A stretch of DNA of 64,000 nt. It comes from CAZOOA01 sp964581355. Lineage in GTDB: Bacteria > Bacillota > Dethiobacteria > DTU022 > UBA8154. Each line of letters begins with the position of its first letter. The stretch's first letter is position 1. The notes under the pieces were generated by a model. The model did not search any database, was not told the origin of the DNA, and saw nothing but the letters and a program-made list of their open reading frames with translations. The DNA lies in the NCBI GenBank assembly GCA_964581355.1, contig CAZOOA010000005.1, positions 19,741-83,740 on the forward strand, read 5' to 3'. Position numbers and translations under genes: made by a program. Below are positions 49,852 to 58,912 of this stretch, one piece after another.

Positions 49852-51960
49852 GTGGGAAAGGTTAGGGTCTATGAGCTTGCCAAAGAGCTTGGCATTAACA
49901 GCAAAAAGTTAATTTCAGTATTGCAGGATTTACAAGTAGATGTTAAAAATCATATGAGCACTATGGACGAAGAAGTGGCTAAAAAAGTGATGGAAAGGTT
50001 GACCAGTGGCGAAAAAAAGCCAATCGATCAAGCAGAGGGTGCTCAACCGGTCCAGGATACAGAAACATCAAAGGAAACAAAAGAAGCTGTCGTAGAAGAA
50101 AAGAAAAGGCCTCCCAGAAAGAAGCAGGAAAAAAAAGAAAAATCAGCCAAAGAGGGCCGAAAGGCAAGAAAAGCGGCCAGGAGATACAGGTCTGAAAAGA
50201 CGGAGAATGAGGAAGTCCTGCTGCTGGAAGGTAGAGTCACCGTGGGAGAGTTGGCTGGCAGGCTTGATGTTCCGTCATCAGAGTTGCTAACGAAGCTGCT
50301 TGATTTAGGAATTATCTCTAACATAAATCAGCAACTTGAAGAAGATACCCTGGAGCTTTTATCCGAAGAATATGATATAAAAATTCAATTAAAATCGGAC
50401 CCCGATGAAGAAGAATTGGTCAGTTTGCGGGAGGATAGCGGGGCACCGGAAAATCAAGGGACCAGACCACCTGTTGTTACAGTTCTGGGCCATGTTGACC
50501 ACGGAAAAACATCTCTGCTTGACGGTATCCGGGAAGCTAATGTTATGGCTTCCGAAGCCGGAGGCATAACCCAACATATCGGTGCTTATAAAGCTGAAAT
50601 CGAAGGCAAACAGATTGTATTTCTTGATACCCCTGGTCACGAAGCGTTTACAGCAATGAGAGCGCGGGGTGCCCAGGTTACAGATATTGCTATTCTTGTA
50701 GTGGCTGCCGACGACGGAGTCATGCCGCAAACAGTAGAAGCGATCAACCACGTAAAAGCCGCAGGTGTTCCAATAATTGTTGCCATTAATAAAATCGACA
50801 AACCCAATGCCAACCTGGATAAGGTTCAACAGCAACTGGCGGAAGCCGGCTTAATCCCCGAAGAATGGGGCGGTGAGACAATATGCGTCCACGTTAGTGC
50901 ATTAAAGAGGCAGGGATTGGATGAACTGCTGGAAATGATCCTGCTTGTGGCAGAAATGTCCGAGTTAGAAGCGGATTTTTCCAAGCCGGCCCAAGGGACC
51001 GTTGTAGAGGCAGAATTGGACAAAGGAAGAGGGCCTGTGGCTACAATGCTGGTACAGGATGGCATCATGGAGGTTGGCGATCCAATTATCTGCGGCAGCA
51101 TTTACGGCAAAGTTCGTGCTATGCTGGATGAGCATGGAAAACGCGTCAAAAAAGCAACACCTTCTACTCCTGTAGAAGTCTTGGGTCTAACCGATGTGCC
51201 CCAGGCAGGAGATAGTTTCATGGTGGTAAAGGATGAAAAACTGGCCCGGCAAATTGCTGCCAAGCGGGGGGAAAAACTCCGCGAAGCCAGTCTCCGAAAA
51301 ACCCAAAAGGTTTCCCTGGACGACCTGTTTAAACAGATTCAAGATACAGCAGTTGATCTCAATATCATTATCAAAGCCGACGTGCAGGGTTCTGCAGAAG
51401 CCCTGGAAGAGTCTCTGCTAAAAATAGAAACTGAAAAAGTAAATGTTAAAGTGATCCATAAAGCTGTAGGTGCTGTTAATGAATCTGATGTAATGCTGGC
51501 TTCGGCATCTAATGCGATTATCATCGGTTTTAATGTTAGACCGGAACCCAATGCCAGGAAGCTTGCGGAAAAGGAACGGGTTGACATCAGGCTCTACCGG
51601 GTTATCTATGAAGTGCTGGAAGACGTCAAATCGGCCAGTATGGGACTTTTAGAACCAGAGTACGAGGAGGTAATTTTGGGGCAAGCTGAAATCAGGCAGG
51701 TCTTTAAAGTCTCCAGGATCGGCAATATTGCCGGCACTTATGTTCAAGAAGGCAAAATATCACGCAATGCCGGTATCCGGGTGATCCGCGATGGTACTGT
51801 GATTCATGAGGGGAAAATAGATTCACTGAAGCGTTATAAAGATGATGTCAAGGAAGTACAAACCGGCTTTGAATGCGGGATACTCCTGGAAAACTTTAAC
51901 GATATCAAGGAAGGCGATATAATCGAAGCCTTTCAAATGAAGGAAGTCACTTCATCTTAA
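49852..51960 (+). CDS. infB: Translation initiation factor IF-2
   Basis: GTPase that brings initiator tRNA to the 30S subunit. It has 702 residues from GTG 49852, with ggaggtg upstream. An N-terminal IF2-N module (VYELAKELGINSKKLISVLQ), a Lys/Glu-rich linker and a second IF2-N module (about 124-170) precede the G domain: VTVLGHVDHGKTSLLDGIRE near residue 210, VFLDTPGHEAF and INKIDKPNANL. The C-terminal domains II-IV follow. Shorter N-terminus than in enterobacteria. Confidence 0.98.
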   Translation: MGKVRVYELAKELGINSKKLISVLQDLQVDVKNHMSTMDEEVAKKVMERLTSGEKKPIDQAEGAQPVQDTETSKETKEAVVEEKKRPPRKKQEKKEKSAKEGRKARKAARRYRSEKTENEEVLLLEGRVTVGELAGRLDVPSSELLTKLLDLGIISNINQQLEEDTLELLSEEYDIKIQLKSDPDEEELVSLREDSGAPENQGTRPPVVTVLGHVDHGKTSLLDGIREANVMASEAGGITQHIGAYKAEIEGKQIVFLDTPGHEAFTAMRARGAQVTDIAILVVAADDGVMPQTVEAINHVKAAGVPIIVAINKIDKPNANLDKVQQQLAEAGLIPEEWGGETICVHVSALKRQGLDELLEMILLVAEMSELEADFSKPAQGTVVEAELDKGRGPVATMLVQDGIMEVGDPIICGSIYGKVRAMLDEHGKRVKKATPSTPVEVLGLTDVPQAGDSFMVVKDEKLARQIAAKRGEKLREASLRKTQKVSLDDLFKQIQDTAVDLNIIIKADVQGSAEALEESLLKIETEKVNVKVIHKAVGAVNESDVMLASASNAIIIGFNVRPEPNARKLAEKERVDIRLYRVIYEVLEDVKSASMGLLEPEYEEVILGQAEIRQVFKVSRIGNIAGTYVQEGKISRNAGIRVIRDGTVIHEGKIDSLKRYKDDVKEVQTGFECGILLENFNDIKEGDIIEAFQMKEVTSS

Positions 51961-51994
51961 TATAATAATGTAAGGTATTTGGGGGTTTCTTATT

Positions 51995-52378
51995 ATGACC
52001 AGGCAAAGGATTCTTCGTATTGGCGAGGAAATCAAAAGAGAGGTCAGTGATATTTTAAACGTAGAATTAAAAGATCCAGGTCTCGGAAAGATGACCAGCA
52101 TAACAGATGTTGAAGTTACCAGGGACCTGGGTTATGCCAGAATATATGTAAGTATTTATGGTAACGAGGAGGAACAGGAGAGAATATTGAAAATCCTGGA
52201 TAAAGCCAGGGGGTTTATCCGCTCTGAAGTCGGCAAGCGGGTGCGCTTGCGTCATACACCGGAAATTGAATTTCGCCTGGATAGGTCTATGGAATATGGT
52301 GCCCACATTGAGCAGGTTTTGAAAAACCTGGAGCATAACCGGTCAGACGATGGGAATAAAAATGAAAATAATCATTGA
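51995..52378 (+). CDS. rbfA: 30S ribosome-binding factor RbfA
   Basis: KH-fold assembly factor that binds the 16S 5' end region, 127 residues. QRILRIGEEIKREVSDILNV, DPGLGKMTSITDVEVTRDLG, YARIYVSIYG and the helix RLRHTPEIEFRLDRSMEYGA are typical. Between infB and nrnA, as in B. subtilis. No strong ribosome-binding site is seen (tttgggggtt upstream). Confidence 0.96.
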   Translation: MTRQRILRIGEEIKREVSDILNVELKDPGLGKMTSITDVEVTRDLGYARIYVSIYGNEEEQERILKILDKARGFIRSEVGKRVRLRHTPEIEFRLDRSMEYGAHIEQVLKNLEHNRSDDGNKNENNH

Positions 52379-52399
52379 ACAGTGATGAGGTTATTAAAT

Positions 52400-53392
52400 A
52401 TGGAGGATTTTCTTTTAAACAACCTTTTGGATAAGTGCGAAGGAGTAAGTATCTTTTGCCACATAAGACCCGATGGCGATGCCATTGGGTCCAGCCTAGG
52501 ATGGATGCAAGTATTAAGCCAGCACACGGATAAACCCGTGCAGGTATATTGTCCGGATGTTATTCCTGCAAAATATACTTTTTTGCCAGGAGTTGAACGT
52601 TTTAAGCAGGTATTAGAAGGCACCATCAACAATCATCTTGTTTTTGTTTTGGACTGCAGCGATTTGGACAGGTTGGATTACCTGAAAAAAAGTGTGTGGC
52701 AGGCGGAAGAGATAGTGAATATCGATCACCACACGACAAACACCAACTTTGGACGTTACAACCTGGTCGATACATCGGCCGCGGCAACAGCTGAGATTAT
52801 CTTTCAGCTAAGCAGGCAGTATAGTTTAAACATTGACCAGGATGCCAGTATCTGTCTTTATGCGGCCATTTCTTCTGATACCGGCTCCTTTAAGTATGAC
52901 AATACAACCTCTACAACCATGCGTATTGCTGGCGATCTCCTGGAAAAAGATGTAAAACCATCACTGGTTAGCCAAAAATTATTCGATGAGCGTCCTTACA
53001 CGACCATGATTCTCTTGGCTGAAGCGTTAAAAACACTCTCCTTTGACCGAGATAATAGAGTGGCCTGGATGAGCATGGACGATGAAAGACTGAACAAATG
53101 CGGTAGCAAGCCGGAGGAATTGGACGGTTTTGTCAATTACCTTCGTGATATCCAGGAAGTAGAAGTAGGGATCTTTTTTTACCATACGAGTGAAGAAAAA
53201 ACAAAAATAGGATTTCGTTCCAAGTCGGTTGATGTAGCCCGTATCGCTTATTCATTTGGTGGAGGCGGTCATCCACGCGCCGCCGGATGTACCGTTGAGG
53301 GACATCCTTCCAGAGTCACCAGTGATGTGCTACAGGCGACTTATGAGGCTGTGAAAACCATGACTATAACCAAGCAAAAACAGCAGGTTTAA
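52400..53392 (+). CDS. nrnA: DHH-family oligoribonuclease/phosphatase NrnA
   Basis: DHH-DHHA1 phosphoesterase that degrades short RNAs and pAp. I prefer ATG 52400 (330 residues, tgagg 9 bp upstream) over GTG 52382. HIRPDGDAIGSSLGWMQVLS holds the first Asp/His ligands, VLDCSDLDRL the next, and the DHH motif reads NIDHHTTNTNFG. The C-terminal DHHA1 domain carries FGGGGHPRAAGCTVEG. The gene order rbfA-nrnA-truB is conserved. Confidence 0.95.
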   Translation: MEDFLLNNLLDKCEGVSIFCHIRPDGDAIGSSLGWMQVLSQHTDKPVQVYCPDVIPAKYTFLPGVERFKQVLEGTINNHLVFVLDCSDLDRLDYLKKSVWQAEEIVNIDHHTTNTNFGRYNLVDTSAAATAEIIFQLSRQYSLNIDQDASICLYAAISSDTGSFKYDNTTSTTMRIAGDLLEKDVKPSLVSQKLFDERPYTTMILLAEALKTLSFDRDNRVAWMSMDDERLNKCGSKPEELDGFVNYLRDIQEVEVGIFFYHTSEEKTKIGFRSKSVDVARIAYSFGGGGHPRAAGCTVEGHPSRVTSDVLQATYEAVKTMTITKQKQQV

Positions 53393-53465
53393 AAGCTTAA
53401 CAGGCTGGAAGAAACAAGGTATTGCTACCGCTGGAATGCTTTTTCATTTTGAAGGAGGTCCACTG

Positions 53466-54392
53466 TTGGACGGTTTTATCAACCTGTTAAAAGTGCCAGG
53501 GATGACTTCTCACGATGCCGTGTCATATACCCGGAAGCTATTTCCTGGAACCAAGGTCGGTCACGGTGGAACCCTGGATCCTGCAGCGGCAGGTGTTCTA
53601 CCATTAATGCTTGGGAAAGCAACCCGTCTTTCTGATTGGGTCATGGATGGTTCCAAGCATTATCGTGCTGAACTGCAGCTGGGTGTAACCACGGATACCG
53701 ATGATACAACAGGTACTGTTCTAAGCAGCTCTACTCTGCCTCAAATTGATGAACATTACTTACAGCAGCTATTCGCTTCCCTTGAAGGTGAACTTTCCCA
53801 GGTCCCCCCAATGTATTCTGCTGTAAAACACCAGGGGAAAAAAATGTATCAGTATGCCAGGGAAGGCAAGGAGATGGAACGAGGTCAAAGGTCTGTAACC
53901 ATTTATTCTTTGAAACTGGTGACACTATTTCCACCCGACCGGGTTATTATTGATGTCCATTGTTCCAAGGGGACATATATCCGAACCCTGTGCAGGCAGG
54001 TTGGAGAAGATCTGGGTTGTGGTGGATGCATGTCCTTTCTCCTGAGGAAAGCAGTTGGCCAATTTCAGCTAAAAGATGCGGTTTCCCTGGATGATATGGA
54101 AAGCAGCCGGGAGAAAGTAATCTTTCCCCTGGATTTTCTTTTCCAAAACGAAGAAAAAATATTCTTGGAATCCAAGGAGTTAAATGCTTTGTGTCAGGGA
54201 CAAAAGATAAAGGCAGACAGGTTATTAGAACAAGGACGACAGACTATTTCTGTTTCCGTTGACGGGAACGTGTCACCAGTATATACTACAAAAGGGGAAT
54301 TTGTGGCCTTGGCCCGCTGGGAACAGATTGGAGACGGGGAGTATTCCACCTTGGTCCTGGCGCCCCAGCGCGTTTTTAAACCGAATCAGTAA
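53466..54392 (+). CDS. truB: tRNA pseudouridine-55 synthase
   Basis: Isomerises U55 in the T-loop of tRNAs. TTG 53466 lies 7 bp after gaaggaggtcc and gives 308 residues; an ATG at 53436 is upstream of that site. GFINLLKVPGMTSHDAVSYT, the catalytic Asp in GHGGTLDPAAAGVLPLMLGK, YRAELQLGVTTDTDDTTG, and a C-terminal PUA-like region are present. Confidence 0.96.
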   Translation: MDGFINLLKVPGMTSHDAVSYTRKLFPGTKVGHGGTLDPAAAGVLPLMLGKATRLSDWVMDGSKHYRAELQLGVTTDTDDTTGTVLSSSTLPQIDEHYLQQLFASLEGELSQVPPMYSAVKHQGKKMYQYAREGKEMERGQRSVTIYSLKLVTLFPPDRVIIDVHCSKGTYIRTLCRQVGEDLGCGGCMSFLLRKAVGQFQLKDAVSLDDMESSREKVIFPLDFLFQNEEKIFLESKELNALCQGQKIKADRLLEQGRQTISVSVDGNVSPVYTTKGEFVALARWEQIGDGEYSTLVLAPQRVFKPNQ

Positions 54393-54403
54393 AGGTGGCA
54401 GGT

Positions 54404-55399
54404 ATGAAGATAATAAATGGAGTTTGGAATATGCCGAAAAATGATGGAGAGACAGTGCTGGCCCTGGGTAACTTCGACGGCCTTCACTTGGCTCACCGGG
54501 AAATTATTGCCAGAACACGTCAAAATGCCCTGAAGCGAGATGGCAGGAGCGTGGTTTTTCTCCTGGACCCCCACCCTGTTAAAGTGCTTTACCCGGATAG
54601 GAGCTTCAAGCTTCTAACGACATTGGATGAAAAATTGGACAAAATCAGGTGCCTGGGTATTGATTATGCTGTTGTTGAATCCTTTACAGAAAACATATCG
54701 GCAATGCCCCCTTTTTATTTTGCTCAAAACTACCTGACCAGGGCTTTACGTGCTTCCAAGGTGATTGTAGGTTTTGACTATACCTTTGGACGCAAAGGCA
54801 AGGGGACTGTAAACCATTTGCTCAAATGGGGAGATGATCTGGGATTTGAAGTAGAAAGTGTTTCTCCCATCATGTACAACAATTATGTTGTCAGCAGCTC
54901 TCTGGTCCGGGAGCTTTTGATCAAAGGTGAAGTTGAGCAAGCAACTCAAATCCTGGGGTATTTTTACAACCGGACAGGCCGGGTTGTCCACGGAGACGGG
55001 CGCGGAAAGAAAATTGGTTTTCCCACGGCAAACCTGGAAATTCCCGAGGGGCTCCTTCTGCCGGGGAGGGGTGTTTACTTAAGCTTGATTTCCCGGGGCA
55101 GAGAAAAAAAATTTGCGTTGACTAACATTGGCATCAAACCGACATTTTGCCAGGACCGCAAGACAACGGCAGAAGTTTTTATCCTGGACTTCCAGGGAAA
55201 TATCTATGATGAAGAATTAACAATATATTTTTTGCACAAGATTAGAGATGAGCAGGCTTTTGAAAATGTTTCCCAATTTACGAAGCAGGTTGAACTTGAT
55301 ATTCAATCTGCCAGAGAGTTAATTAAAAATAAATACCATTTATTATTGAACCAGGGGGACGGGATTGACTGCTGTCCCATGTTTACAAAGCTGACGTGA
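54404..55399 (+). CDS. ribF: Bifunctional riboflavin kinase/FAD synthetase
   Basis: Makes FMN and FAD from riboflavin. About 331 residues from ATG 54404; GTG 54395 is an alternative. The N-terminal nucleotidyltransferase has VLALGNFDGLHLAHREIIAR, FLLDPHPVKVLYPDRSFKLL and VGFDYTFGRKGKG. The C-terminal kinase has RVVHGDGRGKKIGFPTANLE and RGVYLSLISRG. Conserved position between truB and rpsO. Confidence 0.96.
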   Translation: MKIINGVWNMPKNDGETVLALGNFDGLHLAHREIIARTRQNALKRDGRSVVFLLDPHPVKVLYPDRSFKLLTTLDEKLDKIRCLGIDYAVVESFTENISAMPPFYFAQNYLTRALRASKVIVGFDYTFGRKGKGTVNHLLKWGDDLGFEVESVSPIMYNNYVVSSSLVRELLIKGEVEQATQILGYFYNRTGRVVHGDGRGKKIGFPTANLEIPEGLLLPGRGVYLSLISRGREKKFALTNIGIKPTFCQDRKTTAEVFILDFQGNIYDEELTIYFLHKIRDEQAFENVSQFTKQVELDIQSARELIKNKYHLLLNQGDGIDCCPMFTKLT

Positions 55400-55496
55400 T
55401 GTGATAAAATTTTCATTGCTGTGAAATGCCCGTATGTAGTGCCCGTTAGACGTAGGTGCTCTGAATCTATTATCCATGATGGGAGGTGAAATGAAG

Positions 55497-55766
55497 ATGG
55501 CTCTGTCAAATGAAACAAAGAATAATATAATTAATGAGCACAAGATCCATAACAGCGACACAGGATCTCCAGAGGTACAGATTGCGATTCTTACCACCCG
55601 CATTACCCAACTCACTGAACACCTCAAAGTGCACAAAAAAGATTTTCATTCCCGGCGAGGCCTGTTAAAAATGGTTGGAAAGCGACGTGGTTTGCTCAAT
55701 TATCTGCGAGAGAGAGACCCCAACCGCTACAGGGAAGTCATTGAGCGCTTAGGACTCAGAAAATAA
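55497..55766 (+). CDS. rpsO: 30S ribosomal protein S15
   Basis: Binds the central domain of 16S rRNA. ATG 55497 (gggaggtg 9 bp upstream) gives 89 residues, the exact family length; ATGs at 55476 and 55491 are badly placed relative to the site. HKIHNSDTGSPEVQIAILTT, KDFHSRRGLLKMVGKRRGLL and NYLRERDPNRYREVIERLGL are standard. Confidence 0.98.
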   Translation: MALSNETKNNIINEHKIHNSDTGSPEVQIAILTTRITQLTEHLKVHKKDFHSRRGLLKMVGKRRGLLNYLRERDPNRYREVIERLGLRK

Positions 55767-55782
55767 ATTTAGAGGTCAAGCC

Positions 55783-55808
55783 TTAAAAGCGGGGAGACCC
55801 GCTTTTAA
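55783..55808 (+). terminator. Hairpin in the rpsO-pnp spacer
   Basis: TTAAAAGCGGG (55783-55793), loop gaga, CCCGCTTTTAA (55798-55808), followed by A residues, so it is a poor terminator. Its position matches the spacer where pnp mRNA is processed by RNase III in other bacteria, so it may be a processing or partial termination site. Confidence 0.6.
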
Positions 55809-55830
55809 AAAATGAAGGAGGTGTGTTTGC

Positions 55831-58026
55831 TTGGGAAAATATTCCATTGATTTGGAAGGCAGAACCTTGTCCTTTGAAACGGGAAAGTACGCCAAACAGG
55901 CTAATGGTGCTGTAATGGTCAGATATGGGGATACTTCCTTGCTTGTAACAGCGACTGCAGCAAAAGAGCCCAGGGACGGCATAGATTTTCTGCCTTTAAC
56001 AGTTGATTATGAAGAAAGGCTTTATGCGGTGGGTCGTATTCCGGGCGGCTTTATTAAAAGAGAGGGCAGGCCCACAGAAAAGGCAACCCTGGCTGCCCGT
56101 TTGACAGACAGACCGCTTCGCCCACTCTTTCCGGATGGGCTTCGAAACTCTCTGCATATTGTTTCCACTGTTCTTTCCATTGACCAGGACTGCATTCCTG
56201 AACCAATGGCCATTACGGGAGCTTCTGCAGCTTTAACCATCTCCGATATTCCGTTTGCAGGGCCTGTTGCTGCTGTGCATGTTGGCCTGGTTGATGGTAA
56301 GCCTGTGATCAACCCTACGGTGGAGCAGAGCGAGAACAGCCGGCTGGATTTAATTGTTGCCGGGACAGAAGATGCCATCATGATGGTAGAAGCGGGTGCA
56401 TCTGAAATATCCGAAGAGCAGGTGCTGGAAGCCATTATGGCCGGGCACGAAAAGATTAAAGAACTGGTTCAGCTCCAGAAAGAAATGGCCCGGGATTGTG
56501 GACAGGAAAAGATGGAAGTTGTTCCTTTTGAACCGGAACCGGAAATTGAATCTGCCGTGAAAGAGTTCTGTGAAGAAAAAATTAAAGCAGCATTAAAGAC
56601 GGAAGAAAAACAGGAGCGGGAAACCGCCCTGGATGAAGTGAAAAAAGAAGCAGCAGAACATTTCCTGGAACTTTACCCGGAAAATGAACAGGATATCAAG
56701 GCAACGATCCAGGATATGATTAAGAAAAACCTGCGCTCCATGATCTTACAGGAAAAAGTCCGACCAGATGGTCGGGGCTGGGATGAAATCCGTCCCATTT
56801 CCAACGAAGTTCAGCTATTTAGAAGAACTCATGGTTCTTCGGTATTTACCCGGGGACAGACACAGGTTCTGAATATATGTACACTGGGAGCACTCCGGGA
56901 TGTACAGATATTGGATGGCCTGGGAATCGAGGAATCAAAGAGGTTTATGCACCATTACAACTTTCCACCATACAGCGTTGGGGAAACCGGCTTTATGAGA
57001 GGGCCGGGACGAAGGGAAATCGGTCACGGTGCCCTGGCTGAACGGGCATTGGAAGCAGTTATTCCTTCGGAAGATGAATTCCCGTACACCATTCGGTTAG
57101 TTTCAGAAGTGATCGAGTCAAATGGTTCCACTTCCATGGGAAGTGTTTGCGCGGGTGCCCTCTCCATGATGGATGCTGGAGTTCCCATTAAACGAACTGT
57201 GTCAGGCATTGCCATGGGCTTGATTAAGGAAGAAGACGGTGTAGCCATTCTTTCTGACATCCAGGGTGTTGAAGATTTCCTGGGTGACATGGACTTCAAG
57301 GTAGCAGGTACCGAGGAGGGAATTACTGCCCTGCAGATGGATATCAAGGTCAAAGGGCTTTCCCGGGACATTTTACGTGAGGCACTGGATAAGGCCCGGA
57401 AAAGTTACCTGTTCATTCTGGACAAAATGCTGGAAACCATCGAAGCTCCCAGGCCCCAGCTTTCCGAATTTGCCCCACGTATCATGACCATGCAGATTAA
57501 CCCGGAAAAAATCCGCGATGTAATTGGCCCCGGAGGGCGGATGATTAACAAAATTATCAGCGATACCGGTGCGGAGATCAACATTGAACCTGATGGCAGG
57601 GTTTTTATCGTAGCCACAGACGCCAAAGCAGGGGAAAAAGCAGAAGAAACCATTAAAAACTTAACGGCTGATGTTGAGCCCGGCAAAATGTATCTAGGAA
57701 AAGTAACCCGCACAGAAAAATATGGTGCTTTTGTAGAGGTCCTTCCGGGCAAAGAAGGTCTGGTCCATATCTCCCATCTGGATCATCTAAGAGTCAATAA
57801 GACAGAAGATATAGTCAATGTAGGCGACCAGGTTATGGTCAAGGTGCTGGATATTGATGATAGAGGCCGGATCAACCTTTCCCGCAAGGAGGCCATGGCT
57901 AAGGATAAAGAAGAAGACAGCCGGGGCAAGCCTCAAGGACAGGGCAGAAACGAACAACAAGATAGGCCACCAGGCCGGGAACAAAAAAACCGGCGCCACT
58001 TTAATAAAAAGCATAAGCCTGACTAA
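55831..58026 (+). CDS. pnp: Polyribonucleotide nucleotidyltransferase (PNPase)
   Basis: Phosphorolytic 3'-5' exoribonuclease, 731 residues from TTG 55831 (gaaggaggtg upstream). Two RNase PH-like domains (ALTISDIPFAGPVAAVHVGL in the first; FTRGQTQVLNICTLGA and SDIQGVEDFLGDMDFKVAGT in the second) are separated by an all-helical linker. KH (RDVIGPGGRMINKIISDTG) and S1 (VEVLPGKEGLVHISHLDHLR) domains follow, with a charged tail (RNEQQDRPPGREQKNRRHFN). Confidence 0.98.
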   Translation: MGKYSIDLEGRTLSFETGKYAKQANGAVMVRYGDTSLLVTATAAKEPRDGIDFLPLTVDYEERLYAVGRIPGGFIKREGRPTEKATLAARLTDRPLRPLFPDGLRNSLHIVSTVLSIDQDCIPEPMAITGASAALTISDIPFAGPVAAVHVGLVDGKPVINPTVEQSENSRLDLIVAGTEDAIMMVEAGASEISEEQVLEAIMAGHEKIKELVQLQKEMARDCGQEKMEVVPFEPEPEIESAVKEFCEEKIKAALKTEEKQERETALDEVKKEAAEHFLELYPENEQDIKATIQDMIKKNLRSMILQEKVRPDGRGWDEIRPISNEVQLFRRTHGSSVFTRGQTQVLNICTLGALRDVQILDGLGIEESKRFMHHYNFPPYSVGETGFMRGPGRREIGHGALAERALEAVIPSEDEFPYTIRLVSEVIESNGSTSMGSVCAGALSMMDAGVPIKRTVSGIAMGLIKEEDGVAILSDIQGVEDFLGDMDFKVAGTEEGITALQMDIKVKGLSRDILREALDKARKSYLFILDKMLETIEAPRPQLSEFAPRIMTMQINPEKIRDVIGPGGRMINKIISDTGAEINIEPDGRVFIVATDAKAGEKAEETIKNLTADVEPGKMYLGKVTRTEKYGAFVEVLPGKEGLVHISHLDHLRVNKTEDIVNVGDQVMVKVLDIDDRGRINLSRKEAMAKDKEEDSRGKPQGQGRNEQQDRPPGREQKNRRHFNKKHKPD

Positions 58027-58092
58027 GGTTTATGTTTTTTACTTTTATGGCATACTTTATTCCATGCAAAATATAATAATAATAAACAAGAT

Positions 58093-58132
58093 AAAAGAGG
58101 GTTTAAACCTATGCCAAGACCTCTTTTTTTTT
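58093..58132 (+). terminator. Intrinsic terminator after pnp
   Basis: AAAAGAGG (58093-58100), a 19-nt loop containing the palindrome gtttaaac, CCTCTTTT (58120-58127), extended by a long T-run to 58132. The next gene's possible TTG start sits at the end of this T-run. Confidence 0.75.
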
Positions 58133-58787
58133 GGGATTAAGTATTATCGCTGCTTTGTTGACCATCAACCTGGTAAGCTTCAGGCAGTATTCAGAAGTTC
58201 CGGAGCCCGTTTACGTTCTGGAAAACAGGGAAAAAGCTGTTTACTTAACGTTTAATGTTTTATGGCCCGATGAGTCTCTTTATGAGATTGCGGAAATCCT
58301 AGATATTTATGAGGTCAGCGCTGTATTTTTCCTCACCGGTGAGTGGTTGGAAAAGCATCCGGAAGAAGGGGCCTTATTGCTTCATGAAGGGCATGAACTG
58401 GGCTTTCAAGGTTTTTCTCGTCAATCCATGCTTTTACAGGAAGAAAACAGCATTAGGGAGCAGTTGGAACAATTTAAACATTTGTGCCTGGATACTTTCA
58501 ATTACCATCCTTTGTTTTTCCGTCCTCCTTACGGTGAATATAATGCCCGAATCGTTCGTACAGCGAAAGATATGGGCTATACAACATTGCTTTGGAATAT
58601 GAACCCCTGTTTAATTCCGGGGCAGGAGATTGAACAGGTTTTACTACGGCTTGAAGAAAGACTGCAGGAAGGTGCTGTTTTGCTCTTTCCCGCCTCCAGC
58701 TCGAGCATTGAAGTGCTAACGGAAACACTGGATTTTTTAACCTGGAAAGGTTATGATTTTGGCTCCCCGGAAAACTTGTACCGTTAA
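58131..58787 (+). CDS. Polysaccharide-deacetylase-fold protein lacking catalytic residues
   Basis: A protein of about 218 residues with an N-terminal hydrophobic anchor (SIIAALLTINLVSF) and a NodB-like fold: AVYLTFNVLWPDESLYEIAE, VSAVFFLTGEWLEKHPEEG, FRPPYGEYNARIVRTAKDMG and YTTLLWNMNPCL. The metal-binding Asp of TFDDGP is replaced (TFNVLWP) and the His ligands of HSxSH are gone (HELGFQGFSRQ), so deacetylase activity is unlikely. TTG 58131 is the first start but has no ribosome-binding site. Sits after pnp, where B. subtilis has ylxY. Confidence 0.7.
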   Translation: MGLSIIAALLTINLVSFRQYSEVPEPVYVLENREKAVYLTFNVLWPDESLYEIAEILDIYEVSAVFFLTGEWLEKHPEEGALLLHEGHELGFQGFSRQSMLLQEENSIREQLEQFKHLCLDTFNYHPLFFRPPYGEYNARIVRTAKDMGYTTLLWNMNPCLIPGQEIEQVLLRLEERLQEGAVLLFPASSSSIEVLTETLDFLTWKGYDFGSPENLYR

Positions 58788-58849
58788 CATGGGGTGCGCA
58801 GGTGCACCCTGGACCAGTACACACAAGAACCGTCCTGTGTTCACCATTT

Positions 58850-58895
58850 CTATTCCCTGTTGTGGCCCATAAGGGCCGTGACGGCTAGTTGGAAA
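58850..58895 (+). repeat. 3'-end remnant of the HEARO-like repeat
   Basis: The segment cctgttgtggcccataaggg (from 58856) and the following ccgtgacggctagttggaaa match the last 45 bp of the full copies at 8246-8290 and 62148-62190, including the terminal hairpin. The ATGA border has become TTGG. Nothing convincing matches further left, so only the right end remains. It ends 18 bp before the likely start of the next gene and carries part of its upstream region. Confidence 0.7.
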
Positions 58896-58912
58896 AGGGG
58901 GATAAATGTCCA

